A DNA stretch of 10,495 nt from Thermoflexales bacterium (GCA_017999195.1 JAGOBP010000090.1:1-10495); one strand, 5' to 3'; numbered from the stretch's first letter, positions 1 through 7,600 are shown. Made by a program: numbers and translations. Notes: generated from the letters alone by a model not told the origin.

Positions 1-757
1 GGTGGGGCGTAATCCGCAGAAATGCGCAGATGCGACCACGCAGATCAAAGCGGCGACGGGCAATTCCAACGTGGAATTCTTGATCGGCGACTTGTCGCGG
101 CAAGCGGAAGTGCGGCGCGTGGCGGCTGAATTCAAGCAGAAATACACGCGGCTGGATGTGCTGTTGAACAATGCGGGCGCGTATTTTGCCAATCGCGAGA
201 CTAATGCCGACGGGCAAGAAATGACGTGGGCGCTGAATCACTTGAATTACTTTGTGTTGACGAATGAACTGCTGGACGTGCTCAAAGCCAGTGCGCCCGC
301 CCGCATTGTCAACGTTTCGTCGGACGCGCATCGCATGACCAAGGGCCTGCGCCTGGATGATCCTGAATTCAAGCAGAGTTACAGCGGCTGGGGCGCGTAC
401 GGTCATTCCAAGTTGGCGAACGTGATGTTCACGTATGAACTCGCGCGACGATTGGAAGGCACGCGTGTTACGGCGAATGTCCTGCATCCCGGCTTCGTGG
501 CGACGGGCTTTGGCCTGAACAACGGCGGCCTGCTGAACTTCGGGATGAAGGTCATTCAGAAGATCGGCGCGAAGCGGCCAGAGCAGGGCGCGCAGACCAG
601 TGTGTATCTGGCCTCATCGCCAGAGGTAGCCGGTGTCAGCGGCCAGTATTTTGCCGATAGCAAAGCGACCAAATCGAATGAAGCGTCGTATGATGTGACG
701 GCGCAGCAGCGCTTGTGGGCGTTGAGCGAGCGGCAGGTGGGCGTGCGCACTGTCTAA
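1..757 (+). CDS. Short-chain dehydrogenase/reductase, retinol-dehydrogenase-like (5' truncated by window edge)
   Basis: The frame is open to the left edge. Its first readable residues, GRNPQKC, match the stretch after beta-2 in SDR proteins, so the TGxxxGIG nucleotide-binding loop and about 30 residues lie upstream of the window and the GTG at position 2 is not the real start. Counting from that codon, NNAG is at 56-59, the structural Asn lies in NHLNYF (79), the catalytic Ser is in VNVSS (106-107), Tyr133 and Lys137 form YGHSK, and the HPG turn is at 162-164. All catalytic residues are present, so this should be a working NAD(P)H-dependent oxidoreductase. The NHL..FVLT and YGHSKLAN wording is typical of the RDH11-14/WW-oxidoreductase-like group, which acts on retinoid-like or other lipophilic aldehydes and alcohols; the bacterial substrate is unknown. 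A strong promoter starts 7 nt after its stop, so it is probably a separate unit from the operon that follows. Confidence 0.9.
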   Translation, partial: VGRNPQKCADATTQIKAATGNSNVEFLIGDLSRQAEVRRVAAEFKQKYTRLDVLLNNAGAYFANRETNADGQEMTWALNHLNYFVLTNELLDVLKASAPARIVNVSSDAHRMTKGLRLDDPEFKQSYSGWGAYGHSKLANVMFTYELARRLEGTRVTANVLHPGFVATGFGLNNGGLLNFGMKVIQKIGAKRPEQGAQTSVYLASSPEVAGVSGQYFADSKATKSNEASYDVTAQQRLWALSERQVGVRTV

Positions 758-764
758 ACGCCCC

Positions 765-792
765 TTGACAATCGGCCCGCGTTGAGTATAAT
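765..792 (+). promoter_or_regulatory. Consensus sigma70-type promoter of the GNAT-TetR-GT-SDR-SMR operon
   Basis: A perfect TTGACA (765-770) and a perfect TATAAT (787-792) are separated by 16 nt. The expected start of transcription is near 799-800, which falls inside the first inverted repeat (797-814). This gives a leader of about 95 nt before the ATG at 895. Both hexamers match consensus, so the promoter should be strong when not repressed. The start point is inferred, not measured. Confidence 0.85.
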
Positions 793-796
793 CTAA

Positions 797-814
797 ACCG
801 AACGATGATTCGGT
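797..814. promoter_or_regulatory. Inverted repeat O1, probable TetR-family operator
   Basis: The sequence ACCGAACGATGATTCGGT is a perfect 6-bp inverted repeat (ACCGAA/TTCGGT) around a 6-nt centre. It covers the predicted transcription start, directly after the -10 box, where a bound repressor would block initiation. The same half-sites recur at 859-878. The nearest candidate regulator is the TetR-type protein encoded by the second gene of the same operon. Assignment to that protein is inference. Confidence 0.75.
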
Positions 815-820
815 AATTGA

Positions 821-850
821 TGGGGCGCGCAGTCGGCGCCCCATTCTTTC
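821..850 (+). terminator. GC-rich leader hairpin with a short U-rich tail, possible attenuator
   Basis: The stem TGGGGCGC (821-828) pairs perfectly with GCGCCCCA (836-843) across a 7-nt loop. The bases after it, TTCTTTC (844-850), are moderately T-rich. It lies in the transcribed leader between O1 and O2. The shape suggests a weak intrinsic terminator that would give a transcript of about 50 nt, or a structure that tunes read-through. The tail is not a clean T run, so termination is uncertain. Confidence 0.4.
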
Positions 851-856
851 GGCTCA

Positions 857-880
857 ATAACCGAATATTCATTCGGTTAT
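857..880. promoter_or_regulatory. Inverted repeat O2, probable TetR-family operator
   Basis: The arms ATAACCGAA (857-865) and TTCGGTTAT (872-880) are perfect 9-bp inverted copies around a TATTCA centre. The inner ACCGAA, 6 nt, TTCGGT is identical in layout to O1. The centre of O2 (868.5) is 63 bp from that of O1 (805.5), about six turns of B-DNA, so two repressor dimers would sit on the same face of the helix. O2 ends just before the ribosome-binding site of the first gene. Its TATTCATTCGG wording resembles operators of AcrR/FadR-like TetR regulators. Confidence 0.8.
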
Positions 881-884
881 CAAA

Positions 885-889
885 AGAGG
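885..889 (+). promoter_or_regulatory. Ribosome-binding site fixing the GNAT start at 895
   Basis: AGAGG at 885-889, preceded by AAA, lies 5 nt before the ATG at 895. This decides the start: the in-frame upstream TTG at 817 has no such site and would make protein from the leader hairpin and from operator O2. Confidence 0.7.
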
Positions 890-894
890 CAACC

Positions 895-1482
895 ATGAAC
901 GCGGTGACGATTCAAGTGGGGCTGCCGGAACGGTTCCGGCGCGCGGCGGCCGAGTTGTTTTATCAGTCGTTCCGGCAGAAGGGCCAGTTCTTTTTGGGCG
1001 CACCGCCAGCGGGCGTGGCGATTCTGGAACACGACCTGTGCGCCGAGCAGGCCGTGGTGGCGCGGCAGGCCGATCGGTTGGTGGGGGTGGCCGGCATTCA
1101 GCATCAGCGGCGGCCATTTTTAGCCGTACGCTTACGCACGTACCTCGCGGCACTGGGTGTGATCGAAGGCGTGCTGCGTTTTGGCGCGGCGTGTCTGGCC
1201 GTGCGGCCGTATCGCGACGGCGAACTACTGATGGACGGTATCGCGGTGGATGAAGCGGTGCGCGGGCAGGGCGTGGGTACGAAATTGCTGAATGGCGTGA
1301 TCGAGTTTGCGCGCGAGCACGGTTACCAGACCGTGCGCCTCGACGTGGTGGACACCAATCCGCGCGCGCGGCAGTTGTACGAACGGCTGGGCTTTGTCGC
1401 CACGCGCACGCAGCGGCTGCCGATCAAGCGCGAGTGGCTGGGCTTCACGGCCTCGACGACGATGATCAAGACCCTGAGTTGA
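895..1482 (+). CDS. GNAT-family N-acetyltransferase
   Basis: This 195-residue protein probably transfers an acetyl group from acetyl-CoA to an amine on a small molecule or protein; the substrate is not recognisable. The GNAT core is in the C-terminal half. LLMDGIAVDEAVRGQGVG (111-128) is beta-4 with the acetyl-CoA pyrophosphate loop R/Q-x-x-G-x-G (R123, G126, G128). It is followed by helix 3 (TKLLNGVIEFAREHG), the beta-5 strand VRLDVV (147-152), and motif B NPRARQLYERLGF (155-167). The N-terminal half (1-100) is less conserved and may form the acceptor pocket. The ATG at 895 has a good AGAGG site. It is the first gene after the operator-controlled promoter, and the TetR gene begins 10 nt after its stop. 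First position suggests that the acetyltransferase is a main output of the operon, but it could also be a general protein or metabolite acetylase. The family call is firm; a role in detoxification is inferred from context. Confidence 0.87.
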   Translation: MNAVTIQVGLPERFRRAAAELFYQSFRQKGQFFLGAPPAGVAILEHDLCAEQAVVARQADRLVGVAGIQHQRRPFLAVRLRTYLAALGVIEGVLRFGAACLAVRPYRDGELLMDGIAVDEAVRGQGVGTKLLNGVIEFAREHGYQTVRLDVVDTNPRARQLYERLGFVATRTQRLPIKREWLGFTASTTMIKTLS

Positions 1483-1492
1483 CGGAGGACCC

Positions 1493-2080
1493 ATGGCTCG
1501 ACCGGATGTCAGCGCCGAACGCAAGCCGCAGATTTTGGAGGCGGCCATAAAAGTCTTTACGCGCAAGGGCTTCGAGGCCGCGCGCATGGAGGACATCGCG
1601 CACGAAGCGGGTCTCAGCATCGGCGGCGTGTACTGGTATTTCAAGGGCAAGGACGACGTCATCGTCGGCATCATGCAGGCCATCATCGATGCCGATGTGA
1701 CAGGGCTGCGCGAACTGCTGGCCGCGCCCGGCACGGTGCAGGAGCGCCTGGCGCAGTACGTGCGCGCGACGGTTGGCGAGGCGGTCGCGTCGACGCCGCT
1801 GATGTATGAGTTGTACAGTCTGGCGCAGCGCGATGCCAAAGTCCGCAAGCATATTCGCCTGTTTTTTACGGCCTATCGTGATGTGCTGGCCGAGTTCGTG
1901 CAGCAGGGCATTGATCGCGGCGAGTTCCGTCCAGTGGATACAACCCTCGTAGCGACGACGTTTGCGGCCTTGTACGAAGGCATGTTGGAAATGACCATGC
2001 TCGATCCGAAGAGCGTGGATGCGACCGCGATGCTGTTGGGTGCACTCCAATTGCTGGCGGCGGGCCTGGCAGTCAAGTGA
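1493..2080 (+). CDS. TetR/AcrR-family transcriptional repressor
   Basis: The protein is 195 residues, typical for the family. The DNA-binding domain occupies about residues 10-55: RKPQILEAAIKVFTRKGFEA, then the helix-turn-helix MEDIAHEAGLSIGGVYWYF (32-50) and KGKDD, matching the family pattern DIAxxAGVSxGxxYxYFxxK. Residues 60-195 form the variable helical ligand and dimer domain; QGIDRGEFRPVD is common in AcrR/YfiR-like C-terminal domains. A GGAGGA site (1484-1489) precedes the ATG. The gene sits second in the operon whose promoter carries the twin inverted repeats, so it most likely binds them and represses its own operon until a ligand binds. Autoregulation from inside the operon, not from a divergent gene, means inducer would raise repressor and effectors together. 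The family is certain; the operator pairing is inference. Confidence 0.93.
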   Translation: MARPDVSAERKPQILEAAIKVFTRKGFEAARMEDIAHEAGLSIGGVYWYFKGKDDVIVGIMQAIIDADVTGLRELLAAPGTVQERLAQYVRATVGEAVASTPLMYELYSLAQRDAKVRKHIRLFFTAYRDVLAEFVQQGIDRGEFRPVDTTLVATTFAALYEGMLEMTMLDPKSVDATAMLLGALQLLAAGLAVK

Positions 2081-2088
2081 GGTGAGGT

Positions 2089-3318
2089 ATGCCGACGCTG
2101 ATATTTGTGCCTGAAACCATCAACATTGCCGAAACGACGCGCATGATCGAGATTGCGCGGGCGTGCCGCCCGTATTTTCACTGCGTGTTCTTTGGCTACA
2201 GCGATCAGTTTTCTGGTCTCATCGAGCAGGCAGGTTTTGAGTTTCGCCGCTTGCAGCCGTGGTTGACTGAAGCCAAGATTGAACACTTGTGGAAAGTCGA
2301 TCGCATGGAGTCCTTTCAAGACCCGTTCACTGAAGAGGAATTGCGCGCGCGTGTTCGCAGTGAACTGGCCTTATACGAAGAGTTGCAGCCCGCCGCAGTG
2401 GTCATCGGCTTTACGCTCAGCACGGTCATCTCGGCGCGGGCCGCGCATGTGCCGCTGGTGTACGTCATGCCCTTTCCGTTGTCGCGCCCGTTTTTGCAGG
2501 CCGGTCTGGCTACCTGGCCGGATGCCTTTGATTGGCCGATCGTGCGCTGGCTGCCGTCGCAGTGGCTGGCCGCACTGACTAATCGGTGGCTGCTCAACAC
2601 CCGATTGTGGATCGGCCCGTTTGCGCGCGTCGCCGCAACATACGGCACGCCGCCGATTCGACGACTGGTGGACATCTACGAAGGCGACTACACCCTCGTA
2701 ACCGACATCCCTGAGTTGACGGGCATCACCACGCTGCCCGATCACTGGCACTACGTAGGGCCGATCTTTGCGCACCTAGAAGGCGAGATTCCGCCTGAAA
2801 TTCTAGGCCTGCCGCGCGATCGACCGTTGATCTATTGCGCCATGGGCAGCTCGGCCAATCGCGCTATTCTGGCCAAAGTGTTAGCCGCGTTTGAGGGTGC
2901 GCCCTATACCGTGATCGCGCCGGTCAAGGCGCATGTGCGCGACCTGCCGATGCCAAAGAACGTTCACGTTTTCGATTGGCTGCCCGCGCATAAGGTCAAT
3001 CCCCTGGCTGACCTGGCCGTGATTCATGGCGGGCAGGACACGGTGCAGACCGCGTGTGCTTCGGGCACGCCGTTGGTGGGCATTGGCTTGCAGCCGGAGC
3101 AAGAAAGCAACATCGAATTGGTGGTGCGGTATGGCAGTGCGCGACGCTTGAGCAAACGTCGCTTGTCGCGTCGCACCCTGCTTGCGGCCATCGACGACTT
3201 GCTGGATGATCCCACGGCCCGATCGCGAGCGGCCGACTTGCAGCGTCTCTTTGCGCAGTGGAATGGTGCAGCACGCGCCGCCGAATTTTTGCGCGAACAA
3301 TTCTTGGAAAGGGATTGA
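2089..3318 (+). CDS. GT1-type (GT-B fold) glycosyltransferase, macrolide/UDP-sugar transferase-like
   Basis: This 409-residue cytoplasmic enzyme has the size and layout of bacterial GT1 transferases such as MGT/OleD, which move a sugar from a nucleotide-sugar onto small hydrophobic acceptors. The N-terminal, acceptor-side half begins with the strand PTLIFVP. The C-terminal half starts near 245 with PLIYCAMGSS and carries the donor signature: DWLPAHKVNPLADLAVIHGG (296-315), HGGQDT (313-318), SGTPLV (325-330) and QPEQESN (335-341). The HGG and EQ elements contact the nucleotide and sugar in this family. A basic run, ARRLSKRRLSRR (351-362), stands out. No membrane helix or signal peptide is evident. 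The gene follows tetR by 8 nt with an AGGTGAGG site and precedes the SDR-like gene by 3 nt. OleD-like enzymes inactivate macrolides by glucosylation, which fits a resistance role, but a role in glycolipid or pigment synthesis cannot be excluded. Confidence 0.88.
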   Translation: MPTLIFVPETINIAETTRMIEIARACRPYFHCVFFGYSDQFSGLIEQAGFEFRRLQPWLTEAKIEHLWKVDRMESFQDPFTEEELRARVRSELALYEELQPAAVVIGFTLSTVISARAAHVPLVYVMPFPLSRPFLQAGLATWPDAFDWPIVRWLPSQWLAALTNRWLLNTRLWIGPFARVAATYGTPPIRRLVDIYEGDYTLVTDIPELTGITTLPDHWHYVGPIFAHLEGEIPPEILGLPRDRPLIYCAMGSSANRAILAKVLAAFEGAPYTVIAPVKAHVRDLPMPKNVHVFDWLPAHKVNPLADLAVIHGGQDTVQTACASGTPLVGIGLQPEQESNIELVVRYGSARRLSKRRLSRRTLLAAIDDLLDDPTARSRAADLQRLFAQWNGAARAAEFLREQFLERD

Positions 3319-3321
3319 TCA

Positions 3322-4122
3322 ATGGAACAGGCTTATTTTCAAGGCAAAATCGCGTTGGTGATGGGCGCAACCGGCGGACTGGGTTCGGCGGTCGCGCGAG
3401 CGTTGACGGCGCAGGGCGCGACCGTGATCGCAGCGGGACGCGATCGAGCGAAGTTGGATCGTCTGGTGGTGGAGCAGGGGGCGCACTGCGCGTACCCGAT
3501 CGATCTAGCTGTGCCTGATCAAATTATCGCGCTGCGCGAATTCATCGCCGCCCACTATGGCGCGCTCGATTTTGTCATCAACGCCAGCGGTGCGGATGTA
3601 CGCAAGCCGCTCGACGCGCACACGCCCGACGAAGTGCGCCGCATGCTCGATGTGAATTTGGGCGGCGTGATCAACTTGACGCAGGGTGTGTTGTCGATCA
3701 TGCGAGAAAATGGCGTTATTCTGCATGTCGGCGGCTTTGCCGACGGCCGCTTAGCCTTTCCGTATTACAGCGCGGATGTGGCAACGCGCGCGGGCGTGGC
3801 GGCCTTCGTCGAGGCGATCAATCGCGAGTTGGCGCTGGAACAGCGCAAGGTGATCGTCTCGTATTTTTCGCCCAGCCCCACGGACACGGAGGCAGAGCGA
3901 TCGTTTCATCCCATCTGGCGCGAGATGGGCGTGAAGATTGAACCGCTGGCTAACGTCGTGGCTGAATTGCTGACGTCGATTCAACAACGCGAACGCTTGC
4001 ACATCATGGGCGGCGTCAGCACACGCCTCTTCGCCAAGTTGAATGCCGCGTGGCCGCAGTTGGCTGATCGGTTGGTGATGAACCGCTATGGGCGTATTCT
4101 GCAAAAACATTTGCTCTGGTAA
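3322..4122 (+). CDS. SDR-fold protein with degenerate catalytic motif
   Basis: The 266-residue product has the Rossmann start KIALVMGATGGLGSAVARAL, with the TGxxxGxG-like loop GATGGLG at 15-21 and GR at 39-40, so it should bind NAD(P)H. Next are ID at 60-61 (the adenine-ring site), NASG at 87-90 in place of NNAG, and N112 in DVNLGG. The active site departs from the family. The usual Ser segment reads ILHVGGFADG (133-142) with no serine. The YxxxK motif reads YSADV (149-153), so Tyr149 is kept but Lys is replaced by Val. The tail after 180 (PSPTDTEAE) still resembles the PGxxxT loop. The protein may be a cofactor-binding sensor, a non-canonical reductase, or inactive. The ATG lies 3 nt after the glycosyltransferase stop, with GGAAAGGGA upstream in its end, so the two are probably translationally coupled. 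Fold is certain; catalysis is doubtful. Confidence 0.87.
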   Translation: MEQAYFQGKIALVMGATGGLGSAVARALTAQGATVIAAGRDRAKLDRLVVEQGAHCAYPIDLAVPDQIIALREFIAAHYGALDFVINASGADVRKPLDAHTPDEVRRMLDVNLGGVINLTQGVLSIMRENGVILHVGGFADGRLAFPYYSADVATRAGVAAFVEAINRELALEQRKVIVSYFSPSPTDTEAERSFHPIWREMGVKIEPLANVVAELLTSIQQRERLHIMGGVSTRLFAKLNAAWPQLADRLVMNRYGRILQKHLLW

Positions 4123-4147
4123 ATCATACGCATAGGGAGAGATCGAG

Positions 4148-4480
4148 ATGAATCGTTGGGTGCCGTTGTTGATCGCAATCATTGCGGAAGTTATCGCCAC
4201 CTCGGCGTTGAAGGCGAGCGAGGGCTTTACCAAACTGTGGCCGTCGATCATCGTGGTGATTGGCTATGGCGCGGCTTTTTATGCGTTGTCGCTAGCCCTG
4301 CGTGAAATTCCGATGGGCGTGGCCTATGCCATCTGGTCCGGGCTAGGCCTGATCTTGATCACGCTGACGGGTTGGCTGCTGTACGGTCAGCGCATCGATG
4401 CGCCCGCGTTCATCGGCATGGTGTTGATCGTGGCGGGCGTGGTCGTGATGAATGTGTTCTCGAAAGCCGTGGCCCACTAA
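4148..4480 (+). CDS. EmrE-like small multidrug resistance (SMR) transporter
   Basis: The product is 110 residues, the same length as E. coli EmrE as recalled, and it lines up with EmrE without gaps at the functional positions. The membrane-embedded Glu14 (IIAEVIATS) that binds proton and drug is present, as are Tyr40, Tyr60, Trp63 and the GLG at 65-67 (AYAIWSGLG). Four membrane helices are visible at about 4-21, 33-51, 57-78 and 85-104. SMR pumps of the Qac/EmrE type work as antiparallel dimers that exchange protons for quaternary ammonium and other lipophilic cations across the inner membrane. A single gene is present, with few and evenly spread basic residues, which fits a dual-topology homodimer. 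AGGGAGA (4134-4140) is the ribosome site. It is the last gene of the operon, 25 nt after the SDR-like gene. A guanidinium exporter (Gdx) is less likely given the EmrE-like residues, but cannot be ruled out. Confidence 0.95.
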   Translation: MNRWVPLLIAIIAEVIATSALKASEGFTKLWPSIIVVIGYGAAFYALSLALREIPMGVAYAIWSGLGLILITLTGWLLYGQRIDAPAFIGMVLIVAGVVVMNVFSKAVAH

Positions 4481-4559
4481 TTGAGGCAGACGATCTGGAT
4501 GGCGTTGCACCCACGATCAGGTTGGCGTGGTTTATCCCCGGGTTGTTCCTCAAGTTATG

Positions 4560-4590
4560 GGTCAGTCATCTGACCTGGTCTGTTGTTCAT
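4560..4590 (+). terminator. Weak hairpin after the SMR gene, possible operon terminator
   Basis: GGTCAG (4560-4565) pairs perfectly with CTGACC (4570-4575) over a 4-nt loop. The following stretch, TGGTCTGTTGTTCAT, is T-rich but interrupted. It lies in the 125-bp convergent gap 80 nt after the transporter stop, where a terminator for the rightward operon is expected. The stem is short, so this is a candidate only. No better hairpin was seen in the gap. Confidence 0.35.
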
Positions 4591-4595
4591 CACAT

Positions 4596-4615
4596 TCGCC
4601 CTGTTTTAAGGGCGA
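4596..4615. terminator. Hairpin spanning the stop codon of the minus-strand gene
   Basis: TCGCCC (4596-4601) pairs with GGGCGA (4610-4615) around TGTTTTAA. The stop codon of the large secreted protein (4606-4608, minus) lies in the loop. It could act in both directions as a weak transcription barrier between convergent genes, but neither side carries a convincing T run. Confidence 0.25.
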
Positions 4616-7600
4616 TTCTGCCCCGGCGGGATGAGTCCGGCCCGCGCTTCGGGCTGGCCCATTTCAAACGGCGTGCCTTCAGTGGCCCGATAAGCTTGCG
4701 AGGCGCACTCGGCCGGGTAAAGTGTGAAGTCATCGAAGCGGAGATCGGCGGCGGTGTCGCCCGACTCGGCAACGAGGCCGATACGCCCTAACCCGACAAA
4801 CATACTGTCGTCGAGGTTGGCCAGCTGCTGGCCGTTGATGTAGACGGTGATCAGCGTGCCATTCCGCACGACTTTCAATCGATTCCAATTGGTGCCCGTG
4901 GCGATGAAGTTGGAAGAAGTCCAGTTTTGCGGCGTGTACCAGAGGCCATTGACATAGCGCCACACGCTGACTGAATTATTGCTGATCAGGACTTCATAGA
5001 AGTGGCTCCAATTCTCGTTGATGCCGAAGAGCAGGCCATACGAACCTGAAGTTCCGTTGGTGCGGCGCGCGCTGACCGAGGCTGTAAAGTTGGTGGCTTT
5101 GGCACCGGCGGTTCCGAACCACGCCGCGTAGGGATTCTTCGCCCAAATTTGATATTCGCCGTTTACGTAGGCATACTTTCGATCGGCGTTATCGCTGACA
5201 TACCAGCCGCTATTCGCGTTGCTGAAGTTATCCGAGTAGTAGGGGGCGCAAGTTGGCGCGGGCGGCACAGACCTGGAAATAATCGGCAGGTAAGTGTGAT
5301 GGTTGTCGGGCGCGACGAGGACGGCGCTGCATATCTGGGCAGTGGCGTAGCCGATGTTGTATGTGCCGGTGCTGTTTAAGCCCGAATACCAGATTTTGAA
5401 TTGGCTACCGTCTTGAATCACCGCGGGATAGTCGGCGCTGCTGGAATCGAAGGCGCCGGGCGCGCCTTGAGCGATCAAGCTGGATTGCTTGGCCCAGGCA
5501 TGACCATCGGTTGACAGCGCGAAGCCGGTCTGATAGGCCGCTGGCAAGGTCGAGCCTGAATACCACATCAGGTATTGGTCGCCATAGGCAACCACATCGG
5601 CGGCATAGGTATCGAGCCAATCCCACGCGCCGGGCGCACCCAGATCGACCACCGGGTTCGCCAAGTCTTTTGACCAGTTGACGCCATCGGCTGAAGTGGC
5701 GTGTCCGATGCGGTCGGTGAGGCCGTCATTGCCGGTGTACCACAAATGATACGTGCCGTCGATTTTGATCACGCTCGGCCGCGAAACGTAAGCATCATCC
5801 CATGTATCGTATCCGGCACCCGTTGGTCCAACATCAAGCACCGGATTACCTTGCTTAGTCCACGTGATGCCGTCGGGCGAAGTGGCGTAGCCGATGCGTG
5901 TGGTCGTGCCATCAGAAGCGGCATACCACATCTTGTAGAGGCCCGTATCCGAGATAACGGTTGGCCCAAAGACACGACTGCCTTCCCATGCCAGCGTGGG
6001 GGCCAAGACAGGATTACTGCCGTATTTCGTCCAGGTAAGACCATCGGGCGATGTGGCGTAGCCGATTCGGTTGGAAGTACCGTTCGAGCCGGAGTACCAC
6101 ATCTTATAGAGCGTATCGTCTTTCAAGACTGCCGGATCATAGACCAACGATTGATCCCAGCTGCCCGACGGCCCAACGGCTAGGACCGGGTTGCTGGCGT
6201 TCTTGGCCAGGCCGCAAATGCAGGGAACGGCGTCTGAGGTGGAGACGCTGGTCGCAAAGTTTGCTCCATTAATCGCCGCGCTGTTTGCAATCGTGCTGCA
6301 AACCGTAAAATGTGCATCGATCGTTGCGGCAAAGGTCAAGGTCATGGCTTCGTAGGCAGCCAGTGTTCCCGACCATTCGATTAAGTCGTTGGTTGCTGTA
6401 TAGAGGCCGCTGGTTGCAAATAGCGTTCCAGACTGATACGTCAGTGATACGGGCAAATTGCTTGTGATGGCCAGATTGGTGATTGAATAGGCCGTCCGAT
6501 TGGTCAGGGTTATTTGATAGCCACTGGTCGATCCAGGTAAAAATGAGCCTTGTCCGCGCAGACCCGCGTCGATCGACGCCTCGTAAGCGCCAATGTCGCA
6601 ACGGTCCAGTCGCGGTAAGCCGCGCTGATCGATCGGGAGCGGGTTGGTGCCATCGGAGCAACCCGCTGGATCGCCGGCGTTAATCGCTGGACTGCCCGGT
6701 TGCAGGCGATGAGTCAAAGTTGAGCCGCCGTTGTCTTGCAACGTGCCGAGTTTCGAATCAACGTTGGCCAGGTCGCCGCTGACAAGTGTGATCGGGCAGG
6801 CCGCCAGGTCGTCGACGAGGTTAAATCCTTCGCTATAAATCTTGCCCTCACACTCACTCCCCGCTATTCTCCCCGGCGGATTATTGGCAATAATGGTATT
6901 TGTCAGGTAGACGGCTCCGACTGCGTCAGATACTATAATCGCTCTCGGCGCCCACTCTCCCAATTCCAGGTTGTTGGCGACGGTCACGTTTCTTAGCCAA
7001 ACCACGCTATTGCTAGCATAGATCCCTCCGGCGCCCGTACCACTGTAGTAGTTGGCTTCGCCCGTCGCATTCCCACTGATTGTACTGTTGATGACCGTCA
7101 AAGTTCCGTTGCCACTGTATATGCCGCCTCCACCCTGCCTGGCCCAGTTGGCTGTGACTGTGCTGTTGATCAGGGTCAGCGAGCCAACACCCATAAAAAT
7201 ACCACCCCCGCCATAGTCATCGAACCCATTCCGAATGGTAAACCGATCGACTATCGCCGTGACGTTGAACCCTAACCCGATCCCGCGACGGGCTTTTTGT
7301 CCATCAATCGTCGAGGGGCCACCCGGTGCGGTAAAAGTGCTATTCCAGCCGCCCACCAGCTGGGCATCCCGATTTAACGCGACCACTTCTGTGCCAGTGC
7401 CCGTATAAGTCCCTGCTGCCACCCGGATCGTATCGCCCGCTACAATGCCCGGTTTGTTAAACGCGCCGTTGATGCTGGCACAGGGCGTGGCTGGCGTGGC
7501 GCAGTCGTTACTGTCACTGCCCGTGGTTGCGACATACCACAGGCCGCTGGCGTGACTTGGCTGAGTCGCAGCGGCGGCGACGATTACGACGAACGCGGCA

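Noticed and set aside
817..894. In-frame TTG at 817 as an upstream start for the acetyltransferase
   Set aside because: It has no ribosome site, and the extra 26 residues would be encoded by the leader hairpin and operator O2; the ATG at 895 has AGAGG at proper spacing and gives a normal GNAT N-terminus.
1225..2050. Long minus-strand open frames (about 200 residues) across the GNAT end and tetR
   Set aside because: They are antisense to two clear family members, have Arg/His/Cys-rich composition typical of shadow frames in GC-rich DNA, and show no domain or ribosome site.
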